A stretch of DNA of 25,795 nucleotides from DASSKW01 sp035690065 (GTDB lineage Bacteria; Pseudomonadota; Gammaproteobacteria; Natronospirales; REEB76). Made by a program: the position numbers and the translations under genes. The stretch lies in NCBI GenBank assembly GCA_035690065.1, contig DASSKW010000088.1, positions 1-25,795 of the forward strand, given 5' to 3'. The notes below the pieces were generated by a model that worked only from the letters and a program-made list of their open reading frames with translations, did not search any database and was not told the origin of the DNA. This document shows positions 1 through 6,955 of the stretch, one piece after another (positions within the stretch are counted from its first letter, which is position 1; every line of letters begins with the position of its first letter).

Positions 1-745
1 TCCAGACCCAGTGCTCTCGGATTAGCTCAACCAATACAGCGGGATGGTAGCCAGTTTTCTCACGCCATGTTGCGGTGGTCTTGATTGAGCCATCCAGCAC
101 TCGCTCAAGTATGTTGGACATAACATCAACTTTCCGAAGCGTGGACTGGTGAAGCTTGACGTACTCACCTGCGTCAAATGCATCTGCTTCCTGCTGCCCG
201 GTAAGTGCGTCTCTGGCTGTAATGCGGTTTAGCTCCATTAGGCTGTGGAGCCTCCCCGATGCTCCATGCGGCGCGTAGCCTGGCCCAAATTGATTTATGA
301 GCTCGCGGGCGAGGTCGAACTTTCGTGAATCGTCGACTGTGAATGGATCTCCACCGAGCACCTTGTAACGATGCTCGATTGCTTGGAACCCGTAGTTGAT
401 GTCTCTCATGTTCCAGTGAATGAAGCTGTAGCCGTGCCTTGACTTCACGAAGTCAAAGTACTCGTCGAGCATGTGCTTTTCGAGCTCGTCGTATCGCTGA
501 TTAATGTCAGAAAGAGGCACGCCGAGTTGCTCGGCCGATTTATGGATAGAAAACGACGCTGTCTGCCCGGTTGTGAAGTTTCTGGCGGCGATAGAAGTTA
601 CCCGAGGAGTCCTTCCGTCCTTGATGTCATAGAACGACTCGCAGGAATAATGCAAAACGATGTACATGTCGCGGCGCTTGTCCAAGTCTTCAAAGGACTT
701 GCGAGCAGCCCTCCGACGCCTGAACTTTGTGAGTTGTTCGCCCAC
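1..745 (-). CDS. Partial integron-cassette protein of unknown function, GTG start
   Basis: The reverse strand is open from a GTG at 743-745 to the window edge (248 codons, no stop), so the C-terminus lies outside. The start is set by an AGGGGG ribosome binding site four bases upstream. An in-frame TAG lies just before it, inside the attC R' core, so no longer start exists. The product is soluble, with no signal peptide or membrane segment. It has a basic N-terminus (KFRRRAARKSF), a beta-rich stretch beginning MYIVLHYSCESFYD, and a distinctive HWNMRDINYGF motif followed by AIEHRY around residues 110-128. I do not recognise the family. Its position directly downstream of the attC of the GST cassette, in the same orientation, makes it the second visible gene of a cassette array. 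A nuclease-like fold is only a guess. Confidence 0.8.
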   Translation of the reverse strand, partial: MGEQLTKFRRRRAARKSFEDLDKRRDMYIVLHYSCESFYDIKDGRTPRVTSIAARNFTTGQTASFSIHKSAEQLGVPLSDINQRYDELEKHMLDEYFDFVKSRHGYSFIHWNMRDINYGFQAIEHRYKVLGGDPFTVDDSRKFDLARELINQFGPGYAPHGASGRLHSLMELNRITARDALTGQQEADAFDAGEYVKLHQSTLRKVDVMSNILERVLDGSIKTTATWREKTGYHPAVLVELIREHWVW

Positions 746-761
746 GAATCCCCCTGAGCTG

Positions 762-833
762 TTCTAACGCTTGAGCTCAGCCGCCGACAGCCCGCGTAGC
801 GGGATGGCGGTCGGCTGCAGCGATTTGTTAGCC
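762..833 (-). repeat. Integron attC recombination site (59-base element)
   Basis: Read on the minus strand, the site opens with GGCTAAC (827-833) and ends with CTCAAGC then GTTAGAA (762-768). These are the R'' and R' core boxes, each one base off consensus. Between them is an imperfect palindrome: a central CCCGC/GCGGG stem with a three-base loop (791-803), and outer AGCCG/CGGCT arms interrupted by a few unpaired bases, as is typical of attC. The CAAGCGTTAG right end fixes the orientation to minus. The site begins four bases after the stop codon of the GST gene, the usual position of an attC relative to its cassette ORF. Confidence 0.87.
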
Positions 834-836
834 GCG

Positions 837-1484
837 TCAGTCACGATCCGGCGCGCCAAGTGGAAAGAACGAACGATAGGGACGCGCCTCGTCTACGACG
901 CGAGCCACTGAAGGATGTTGAAGCACCCGAGCGCGATAGGCTTTGAGCGCACCGGATGGAATTGGATGCACCCAGTCGGCGTAGAACAGAGCCGGCGCCG
1001 CCGCACAATCGGCGATGCTGAAGCCGTTTCCGCTCGCCCAGCTATCGCCGATGCGGGTGGACAGCCAGGAGTACGATTTGTCCAGCTTTACCTTGGCCTC
1101 TGTTACGCGACGTTGGTCTTGCTGGTCTTGCGGACGTAGCGCCTCGCCAACGATGTGTTGAACAGGGACTGACACGTACGAATCAAATATGTACGCCAGC
1201 ATGCGGGCATCAAGCGCAGCATCCCGGTCGTTTGGAATCATTGGTGCAGCGTCGCCGAATCGATCGAGATACTCAATAACCGAATTGGATTGCGTGACGT
1301 GGCGGTCGCCGTCGACTAGCGCCGGAAACTGCCCAGTCGGGGACAGGTCAGCTATGCGGGCCGAATTCTCGGGATGATCGGGATCAACCATGCAAAGCTC
1401 AAACGGCACATCCCGTTCGTATGCGGCGATGAACGCCTTCCAAGCAAAGGACGCGAAGGGGTGCCCGTAAATTTTGATTGTCAT
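837..1484 (-). CDS. Glutathione S-transferase carried on an integron cassette
   Basis: This 215-residue protein has the two-domain layout of cytosolic GSTs. The N-terminal thioredoxin-like domain (about residues 1-80) contains the loop SPTGQFPALVDGD with the cis-proline and then QSNSVIEYLD, the usual glutathione gamma-glutamyl-binding Ser segment (here NS). An all-helical C-terminal domain follows, containing GFSIADCAAAPAL, the conserved N-capping box region. It probably conjugates glutathione to electrophiles; the substrate is unknown. The ATG at 1482-1484 has an AGGAG ribosome binding site ten bases upstream. The gene ends four bases before an attC site and is preceded at 1548-1554 by a GTTAGCC core, so it is a complete cassette of about 0.79 kb. 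Expression probably depends on a promoter outside the cassette. Confidence 0.9.
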   Translation of the reverse strand: MTIKIYGHPFASFAWKAFIAAYERDVPFELCMVDPDHPENSARIADLSPTGQFPALVDGDRHVTQSNSVIEYLDRFGDAAPMIPNDRDAALDARMLAYIFDSYVSVPVQHIVGEALRPQDQQDQRRVTEAKVKLDKSYSWLSTRIGDSWASGNGFSIADCAAAPALFYADWVHPIPSGALKAYRARVLQHPSVARVVDEARPYRSFFPLGAPDRD

Positions 1485-1547
1485 GCTAAATCTGACTCCT
1501 GATGCAAATGTTTGGCTCCAGCAAGGTTGCGATCATGCTGCCATAGC

Positions 1548-1554
1548 GGCTAAC
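1548..1554 (-). other. Cassette insertion core (GTTAGCC), 5' boundary of the GST cassette
   Basis: The minus strand reads GTTAGCC here, a near match to the GTTRRRY core found at attI or at the end of an upstream attC. It lies 64 bases before the GST start codon, and the cassette ends at the GTTAGAA core 762-768, a consistent cassette length. No convincing R'' partner (RYYYAAC) was found upstream on the minus strand. The site could therefore be an attI-type site or the end of a degenerate attC. Confidence 0.6.
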
Positions 1555-1890
1555 AGGTATTAGATGGCCGTCGGTGATATTCAATATCGCCGACGGCGGT
1601 ATAAGTCCGGTCTTTGTAGCACCAACAGACCGGGATTTCCAGATATTAATCCAACAGTTACCTCGCTCGGTCCGTTTCCCGTGCGTGATAGACGGACGTC
1701 CGCAATTTGTGATTTCAATCATACTGTACATCATCACAGGCATCGTGAAGGTGGCCTATTCCGGGGCAAGGGAAAGGAGGCCGCATGCAGGGGGCACGCC
1801 AGGCCTGATGGACAGGCAAGGACGGTGCTGCGCACCCGTCATTGCAGCCGCCGGACGGAAAAGACGCCACTGTCACGTTAGACTGCGTCA
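1555..1890. other. Non-coding or unresolved stretch between the integron boundary and srkA
   Basis: This 336-base stretch holds no gene I can defend. A minus-strand reading frame of 85 codons (1486-1743) crosses the core site and the palindrome and stops one base before the GST start; it has no recognisable domain. In the typical layout an integrase gene would lie here on the plus strand, divergent from the cassettes, but no frame shows tyrosine-recombinase motifs. A small hairpin (GACGGTGC/GCACCCGTC, 1821-1839) lies upstream of srkA. Base composition turns more GC-rich from about 1760, marking the move into core DNA. Confidence 0.6.
1567..1597. repeat. 31-bp near-perfect palindrome beside the integron boundary
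   Basis: GCCGTCGGTGATATT (1567-1581) and AATATCGCCGACGGC (1583-1597) are 15-base inverted arms with a single mismatch (a G-T pair in RNA) around a one-base centre. Weaker symmetry continues outward to TTA at 1560-1562. It sits 13 bases from the GTTAGCC core. It could be an operator, a terminator-like hairpin, or the stem of a degenerate attachment site. Confidence 0.8.
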
Positions 1891-2880
1891 ATGGAACACT
1901 CGGACTCGACGCCTTATCACGACCTCACACCGGATGCGGTGCTGAATGCGGTGGACAGTGCCGGCTGGCACAGCGATGGCCGCTTGCTGGCGCTGAACAG
2001 TTACGAGAACCGCGTCTATCAGGTCGGCATCGAGGATGCCGTGCCGGTGATCGCCAAGTTCTATCGCCCCGGCCGCTGGTCGGATGCGGCGATCCTGGAA
2101 GAACATGCGTTCCTGAAAGAATTGCACGAGGCCGAGATTCCGGTAGTGGCACCATTGACCGATGCGCAAGGCGACACGCTGCTGCACCATGCCGGATTCC
2201 GTTTCACCTTGTTCCCGCGCCAGGGCGGCCGCGCGCCGGATCTGGAGCGCATGGATAACCTGGAATGGCTGGGGCGTTTCATGGGTCGCATCCACGCGAT
2301 TGGTGGCACGGCGCACTTCCAGCATCGCGCCGCGATCGACATCGAGACCTTCGGACGCGAACCACGCGCCTGCGTCCTGGAATGCCGCTTCCTGCCGGCG
2401 ACGCTGGCACCGCGTTATCGCGAAGTCACCGACCTGCTGCTGGCCGGCATCGAACGCTGCTTTGAACGGGCCGGCGGGTTTCGAGCGATCCGGCTGCACG
2501 GCGATTGCCACCCGGGCAACGTGCTGTGGACCGATGCCGGTCCGCACTTCGTGGACTTCGACGACTGTGCCACCGGCCCCGCGATCCAGGATTTGTGGAT
2601 GCTGCTGTCCGGCACCCGCCAGGAGATGCAGCAGCAGTTCGGACACGTGCTGGACGGCTATGAGCAGTTCGTCGATTTCAATCCGGCTGAGCTGTGGCTG
2701 ATCGAAGCGCTCCGAACCCTGCGCATGATCCACTACGCGGCCTGGATCGCCCGGCGCTGGGACGACCCGGCCTTCCCGCGCGCCTTCCCCTGGTTCGACG
2801 CACCGCGCTACTGGGAAGAACATATCCAGACCCTGCGCGAGCAGGTGCCGCTGCTGGACGAAGCACCGTTCGCGGTCTAG
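1891..2880 (+). CDS. srkA: Stress response serine/threonine kinase SrkA (YihE/RdoA)
   Basis: The 329-residue product matches the length and layout of SrkA, a cytoplasmic kinase of the choline-kinase/APH fold that in E. coli protects against envelope and oxidative stress. Visible motifs are LNSYENRVYQVG (residues 35-46, nucleotide-binding lobe), VIAKFYRPGRW (53-63, with the ATP-contacting lysine), the catalytic loop HGDCHPGN (203-210), and VDFDD (221-225) for metal binding. QDLWMLLSG and the C-terminal WIARRWDDPAFPRAFPW are characteristic of the family. No clear ribosome binding site precedes the ATG, but the length agrees with relatives. It heads a plus-strand run of five genes and is followed after 26 bases by the GNAT/C39 gene. 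In Pseudomonadota srkA is often next to dsbA; that is not so here. Confidence 0.95.
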   Translation: MEHSDSTPYHDLTPDAVLNAVDSAGWHSDGRLLALNSYENRVYQVGIEDAVPVIAKFYRPGRWSDAAILEEHAFLKELHEAEIPVVAPLTDAQGDTLLHHAGFRFTLFPRQGGRAPDLERMDNLEWLGRFMGRIHAIGGTAHFQHRAAIDIETFGREPRACVLECRFLPATLAPRYREVTDLLLAGIERCFERAGGFRAIRLHGDCHPGNVLWTDAGPHFVDFDDCATGPAIQDLWMLLSGTRQEMQQQFGHVLDGYEQFVDFNPAELWLIEALRTLRMIHYAAWIARRWDDPAFPRAFPWFDAPRYWEEHIQTLREQVPLLDEAPFAV

Positions 2881-2906
2881 TAGTTGCAGCGCACGGATGC
2901 GATGAT

Positions 2907-4064
2907 ATGGCCCCCTCTCCAACCAGGCATCTCCTGCAGCCAGCCGCCGTGATCCGCGATGCCACCGTCAATGATCTGGATGCGCTGGTGCGGCTGGAAG
3001 AACGCTGTTTCGACAGCGACCGGCTCTCGCGTCGCAGTTTCCGTTACATGATCCTGCGTTCCCATGCCCGCCTCATCGTGGATGAAGCTGACGGGATGTT
3101 GCGCGGTTATGCGCTGGTGCTGTTCCTGCGCGGCACCTCGCTGGCGCGTCTGTATTCCATCGCCACCGATCCCGATCACCGGGGCAAGGGCATTGGGCAA
3201 ACCCTGTTGATGGCAGCGGAAGATGCGGCACGCGAGCACGGGGCCGTCAGCATGCGGCTGGAAATCCGCAGCGACAACCACGTCGCCGAACGGCTCTACC
3301 GTGCCGCCGGTTATCGCCAGTTCGGCACCTACGCAGATTATTACGAAGACCACGCCGACGCGCTGCGCATGGCAAAGTCGCTGATCTCGCACCTGAAACC
3401 GCCGGTGATGCGGGTGCCGTATTACGAACAGACACTCGATTTCACTTGCGGTCCCGCAGCACTCATCATGGCCATGCAGGCACTGGACCAGACACTTGCT
3501 GCCGACCGCAAACTCGAGATTCGGCTGTGGCGCGAATCTACCACCATCTTCATGACCTCGGGACTCGGCGGGTGCGGGCCATACGGGCTCGCACTCGCGG
3601 CTTATCATCGCGGCTTCGGCGTGGAAATCTTCGTCAACGACACGGGCGCTCTGTTCGTTGATTCGGTACGCGGCGAGGACAAGAAGGAAGTCTTGCGGCT
3701 GGCGCAGGAGGATTTTCTGGATCAGATCCACAAGCTCCCCATCCCGCTGCATCACACGCCGCTCAGCGTGGACGAGATGCAACAACATTTCGATGCCGGC
3801 GGCATTCCTATCGTGCTGATCAGTTCCTACCGCATGTACCGGCAGAAATTTCCGCACTGGGTCGTGATCACCGGATTCGATGAGCGCTTCGTGTACCTGC
3901 ACGATCCCTACGTGGACAGTCTGAAAGGAAAAGTCCGTCTCGATTCGATCAACACGCCCATCCTGCGCCGTGAATTCGATCGTATGGCGCGCTATGGCAA
4001 GACCTCGCAACGTGCCACGCTGATCGTCAGCCGGCGCCACTCCGGAAATCAGGTACCGGCATGA
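2907..4064 (+). CDS. Fusion of GNAT acetyltransferase and C39-like cysteine peptidase
   Basis: The 385-residue protein has two domains. Residues about 15-160 are a RimI-like GNAT N-acetyltransferase; the acetyl-CoA pyrophosphate loop HRGKGIG is at 91-97 and the AERLYRAAGYR tail at 127-137. Residues about 168-375 are a papain-like C39 peptidase: Gln175 and Cys181 in EQTLDFTCGPAA, His317 in FPHWVVITGFD, and Asp333 in HDPY give a complete triad plus oxyanion Gln. No ABC transporter or membrane segment is attached, so it is not a bacteriocin exporter. I chose ATG 2907 because earlier in-frame starts lie inside srkA. The stop overlaps the next start by four bases (ATGA), implying translational coupling to the RLAN/ATP-grasp ligase. 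This pairing was described computationally (Iyer, Aravind and colleagues) as a likely peptide-ligation system. The substrate is unknown. Confidence 0.92.
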   Translation: MAPSPTRHLLQPAAVIRDATVNDLDALVRLEERCFDSDRLSRRSFRYMILRSHARLIVDEADGMLRGYALVLFLRGTSLARLYSIATDPDHRGKGIGQTLLMAAEDAAREHGAVSMRLEIRSDNHVAERLYRAAGYRQFGTYADYYEDHADALRMAKSLISHLKPPVMRVPYYEQTLDFTCGPAALIMAMQALDQTLAADRKLEIRLWRESTTIFMTSGLGGCGPYGLALAAYHRGFGVEIFVNDTGALFVDSVRGEDKKEVLRLAQEDFLDQIHKLPIPLHHTPLSVDEMQQHFDAGGIPIVLISSYRMYRQKFPHWVVITGFDERFVYLHDPYVDSLKGKVRLDSINTPILRREFDRMARYGKTSQRATLIVSRRHSGNQVPA

Positions 4065-5542
4065 AAGACAAGGTGCACAACAATCCCACCCACATCATCG
4101 TGGTGGAACACGCTACCGACTGGCGCCCGGTATTCCCGCCGCATCCGGTGGCACTGGCGAAGGACTACCTGGAGAAGCAGGAACAGTTCGGCCACAAGGG
4201 CATCAAGGTCATCAATCTGTGCCGCAGCTACGCCTATCTCAGCACCGGCTATTACTGTTCGCTGCTCGCCGAAGCGCGCCGTCACAAGGTGGTGCCGAGC
4301 GTGCGTACCATCAGCGAGTTGAGCAAGAAATCCCTGTACCGCATCGAATCGGACGAGCTTGAGACTGTGGTGCAACGGCGCCTGAAACGACTGGTACGCG
4401 ATACCTACGAGATCAATGTGTTTTTCGGCCAATGCAGCGACGCGATGCTGGATCAGGTCGGGCACGAGATATTCGAGATGTTTCCCTGTCCGCTGCTGCG
4501 CATCGAGTTCGAGCGCGACGGTAAATGGGAGATCAGCCGCATCAAGACCTTCCCGATCAACCAGATCACGGAAGCGCAACACGAACCGTTCGTCGCCGCC
4601 TTGAACACGTATGCCAGCAAGCGCTGGCGCTCGCACCGTACCCGCAGTGAAGCGAAATACGATCTCGCCGTACTCTATGATCCGGATGATCCATTGCCTC
4701 CTTCCGACGAGCGCGCCCTGGGCCGTTTCATCCGCGTCGGCAAGGAACTCGATATCAATGTCGAGATCATCGACAAGCATGACTACGCGAAACTCACCGA
4801 ATACGACGCGCTGTTCATCCGCGAGACCACCAGCATCGATAACCATACCTACCGCTTCGCACGCAAGGCCGAGAATGAAGGCATGGTGGTGATCGACGAT
4901 CCCAACTCGATCCTCAAATGCACCAACAAGGTTTATCTCGCAGAACTGTTGCGTTCGCACCGGATCCCGCGTCCCAGGACCGAGATCGTCTCGGAAGACA
5001 TGCTCGCCAGCCTGCCCGAGAAGATCCCGTTCCCGATCGTACTCAAGATTCCGGATGGCTCGTTCTCGCGCGGTGTGGTCAAAGCCAGCAACCTGGCGGA
5101 ACTCGAAAAGCTCGCTGAACAGTTATTCGAGGAATCGGATCTGATCCTGGCGCAGGAATTCGTCTATACCCAGTATGACTGGCGGATCGGCATCCTCAAC
5201 CGTACACCGTTGTATGCCTGCCAATACTTCATGTCCAAGGATCACTGGCAGATCCTGAAACACGAGGAAGGCGGGCGTTTCAAGGAAGGTGCCTGGCGCA
5301 CGCTGGCAGTCGCCGATGCGCCAAAGGATGTCATCAATATCGCGCTCAAGGCTGCCAACCTGATCGGCGACGGACTGTATGGCGTGGATCTGAAACAGAA
5401 CGACAAGGGCATCTACGTCATCGAGATCAACGATAACCCGAACATAGATTCCGGGGTCGAAGACGGAGTACTCAAGGATGAGCTCTATCTGGCCATCCTG
5501 CACGAATTTCAGGCCCGGCTGAACCGCAAACGCCCGGCCTGA
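4061..5542 (+). CDS. RimK-family ATP-grasp amide ligase with RLAN N-terminal domain
   Basis: This 493-residue protein has an N-terminal RLAN-type domain (about residues 8-165, with VEHATDWRPVFP and GIKVINLCRSYAYLSTGYYCSLLAEAR) and a C-terminal ATP-grasp ligase (about 200-490). ATP-grasp landmarks are TNKVYLAELL (288-297), FPIVLKIPDGSFSRGVV (324-340) with Lys329 and the flexible glycine/serine loop, AQEFVYTQYDWRIGIL (364-379), GVDLK (441-445), and VIEINDNPN (453-461) with the Mg-binding Glu455 and Asn457. Relatives such as RimK add glutamate through a peptide-type bond via an acyl phosphate. The acceptor here is unknown, so rimK should not be used as the symbol. The 4-nt overlap with the GNAT/C39 gene says the two act together, perhaps ligating, capping and trimming a short peptide or tag. 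Confidence 0.93.
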   Translation: MKDKVHNNPTHIIVVEHATDWRPVFPPHPVALAKDYLEKQEQFGHKGIKVINLCRSYAYLSTGYYCSLLAEARRHKVVPSVRTISELSKKSLYRIESDELETVVQRRLKRLVRDTYEINVFFGQCSDAMLDQVGHEIFEMFPCPLLRIEFERDGKWEISRIKTFPINQITEAQHEPFVAALNTYASKRWRSHRTRSEAKYDLAVLYDPDDPLPPSDERALGRFIRVGKELDINVEIIDKHDYAKLTEYDALFIRETTSIDNHTYRFARKAENEGMVVIDDPNSILKCTNKVYLAELLRSHRIPRPRTEIVSEDMLASLPEKIPFPIVLKIPDGSFSRGVVKASNLAELEKLAEQLFEESDLILAQEFVYTQYDWRIGILNRTPLYACQYFMSKDHWQILKHEEGGRFKEGAWRTLAVADAPKDVINIALKAANLIGDGLYGVDLKQNDKGIYVIEINDNPNIDSGVEDGVLKDELYLAILHEFQARLNRKRPA

Positions 5543-5574
5543 GGCTTACAATAAGCCGCTACAGGAGGATCAGC

Positions 5575-6933
5575 ATGCTGCAGAAGCTGCGTGGCACATG
5601 GGAGCGGGAGATATGGCATCGCGACGTGCACGCGATGCGTACTTCGCGTCGCCTGCTGACTTTCTGGTTGCGTACGGTCCATGTCATGGGGCAGGACCTG
5701 GCGAGCGGCGAGCTGACGCTGCGCGCCATGAGTCTGGTGTACACCACGTTACTCGCCATCGTGCCGTTGCTCGCGTTCGCGTTCGCGATCCTCAAGAGTC
5801 TCGGCGTCCAGAACCAGCTCGAACCACTGATGCTGGAATTCCTGGCACCACTCGGCGCCAAGGGTGTGGAGATCACCGGCAAGATCATCAACTTCGTCGA
5901 TAACATCAAGGCTGGGGTACTCGGCACCCTCGGCTTGCTGATGCTGCTCTACACCGGCATCTCGCTGGTACAGAAAGTCGAGGAAGCATTCAATTACGTA
6001 TGGCGCGTGCGCGAAGCCCGCACCCTGATGGAACGCTTCAGCCATTATCTCAGCGTGATCCTGATCGGGCCGCTGTTCATGGTCAGCGCCTTCGGCATCA
6101 CTGCCACGTTCAGCAGCCATTCGGTGATGCAACACGTCATGCAGTTCGGGCCGCTCGGGCATCTGCTGCTGATCCTGGCCAAGACTCTGCCCTATCTGTT
6201 GGTGGTCGCAGCGTTCACGTTCATCTATATCTTCGTGCCGCATACCCACGTCCGCTTCCGCGCTGCACTCGCGGGCGGGGTATTCGCGGGGATCCTGTGG
6301 GAATTTGCCGGCTGGGCTTTCGCGGCGCTCACCGTGTCATCCACGCGACTCACTGCGATCTATTCCAGTTTCGCGATCCTCGTCATGTTCATGATGTGGA
6401 TCTATCTATGCTGGTTGATCGTGCTGGGCGGTGCGCAGGTCACGTTCTATGCCCAGAACCCGGAACTGGTACGTCATGGCCGCGGGCTAAGGGATATCGG
6501 TAGCCGTACTCTGGAGCGGGTGGCACTGCACATCATGTACCTCCTGGGCCGCAACTATCATGACGACCGGCTGCCCTGGTCACGCGAAGAACTCGCCCGC
6601 CGTCTGTACGTACCGACCGATACCATCTTCGATGTGCTGTCGCGCCTGCAGGATGCCGGATTGGTGATCACCATCACCGGACGTATCCACCGTTACGTGC
6701 CTGGACGCGACATGGGGACCATCACCCTGCATGACATCATCGACGCCATGCGCCTCAACCCCGAACGCACACGTGACGTGGACCGTCATCTCAGATCCGT
6801 CCAGTCGGTCGATGAGGTCGTCGCTATTCTGGACAAGGCCATCAGCGAACGCCTCGGCACCACCACGCTGCGAGAGTTGGTCGAAGCCGACAAGGAACCG
6901 GAACCTGCCGCACTGCACCGCAGTGTTTCCTGA
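5575..6933 (+). CDS. YihY/BrkB-family inner-membrane protein with C-terminal winged helix
   Basis: The 452-residue protein has an N-terminal hydrophobic core with about six membrane helices (near 52-73, 113-133, 158-178, 196-220, 231-253 and 262-284). It carries the family signature ALTLRAMSLVYTTLLAIVPLLAF-like region (starts near residue 48), VEEAFNYVWRV (135-145) and YSSFAILVMFMMWIYL (263-278). Residues about 310-440 form a soluble region resembling a winged helix (WSREELARRLYVPTD, then a recognition-type helix), found in longer members of the family. Older names calling it ribonuclease BN are incorrect for this family; its function is unsettled. A strong AGGAGG sits eight bases before the ATG. 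It follows the ATP-grasp gene by 32 bases and is probably in the same transcript. Confidence 0.93.
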   Translation: MLQKLRGTWEREIWHRDVHAMRTSRRLLTFWLRTVHVMGQDLASGELTLRAMSLVYTTLLAIVPLLAFAFAILKSLGVQNQLEPLMLEFLAPLGAKGVEITGKIINFVDNIKAGVLGTLGLLMLLYTGISLVQKVEEAFNYVWRVREARTLMERFSHYLSVILIGPLFMVSAFGITATFSSHSVMQHVMQFGPLGHLLLILAKTLPYLLVVAAFTFIYIFVPHTHVRFRAALAGGVFAGILWEFAGWAFAALTVSSTRLTAIYSSFAILVMFMMWIYLCWLIVLGGAQVTFYAQNPELVRHGRGLRDIGSRTLERVALHIMYLLGRNYHDDRLPWSREELARRLYVPTDTIFDVLSRLQDAGLVITITGRIHRYVPGRDMGTITLHDIIDAMRLNPERTRDVDRHLRSVQSVDEVVAILDKAISERLGTTTLRELVEADKEPEPAALHRSVS

Positions 6934-6955
6934 ATCCAGTCCAACGGGATTTCCA

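Noticed and set aside
473..757. Plus-strand 94-codon frame
   Set aside because: It lies opposite the open minus-strand cassette gene, which has a clear ribosome binding site, coherent protein-like composition and an attC-defined context.
1486..1743. Minus-strand 85-codon frame crossing the cassette boundary
   Set aside because: It runs through the recombination core and palindrome, has no recognised domain and no clear ribosome binding site. A real gene spanning a cassette junction is unlikely.
1877..1883. GTTAGAC, a perfect GTTRRRY core on the plus strand before srkA
   Set aside because: No matching RYYYAAC box and no attC-like palindrome lies within 150 bases, so chance is the simplest explanation.
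2694..2906. Longer start for the GNAT/C39 protein inside srkA
   Set aside because: The extra 71 residues are an out-of-frame reading of srkA, rich in arginine and alanine, with no domain. The GNAT domain starts after ATG 2907.
2877..4960. Long minus-strand frames opposite the GNAT/C39 and ATP-grasp genes
   Set aside because: They are mirror frames of high-GC coding DNA; the plus-strand proteins carry complete motifs.
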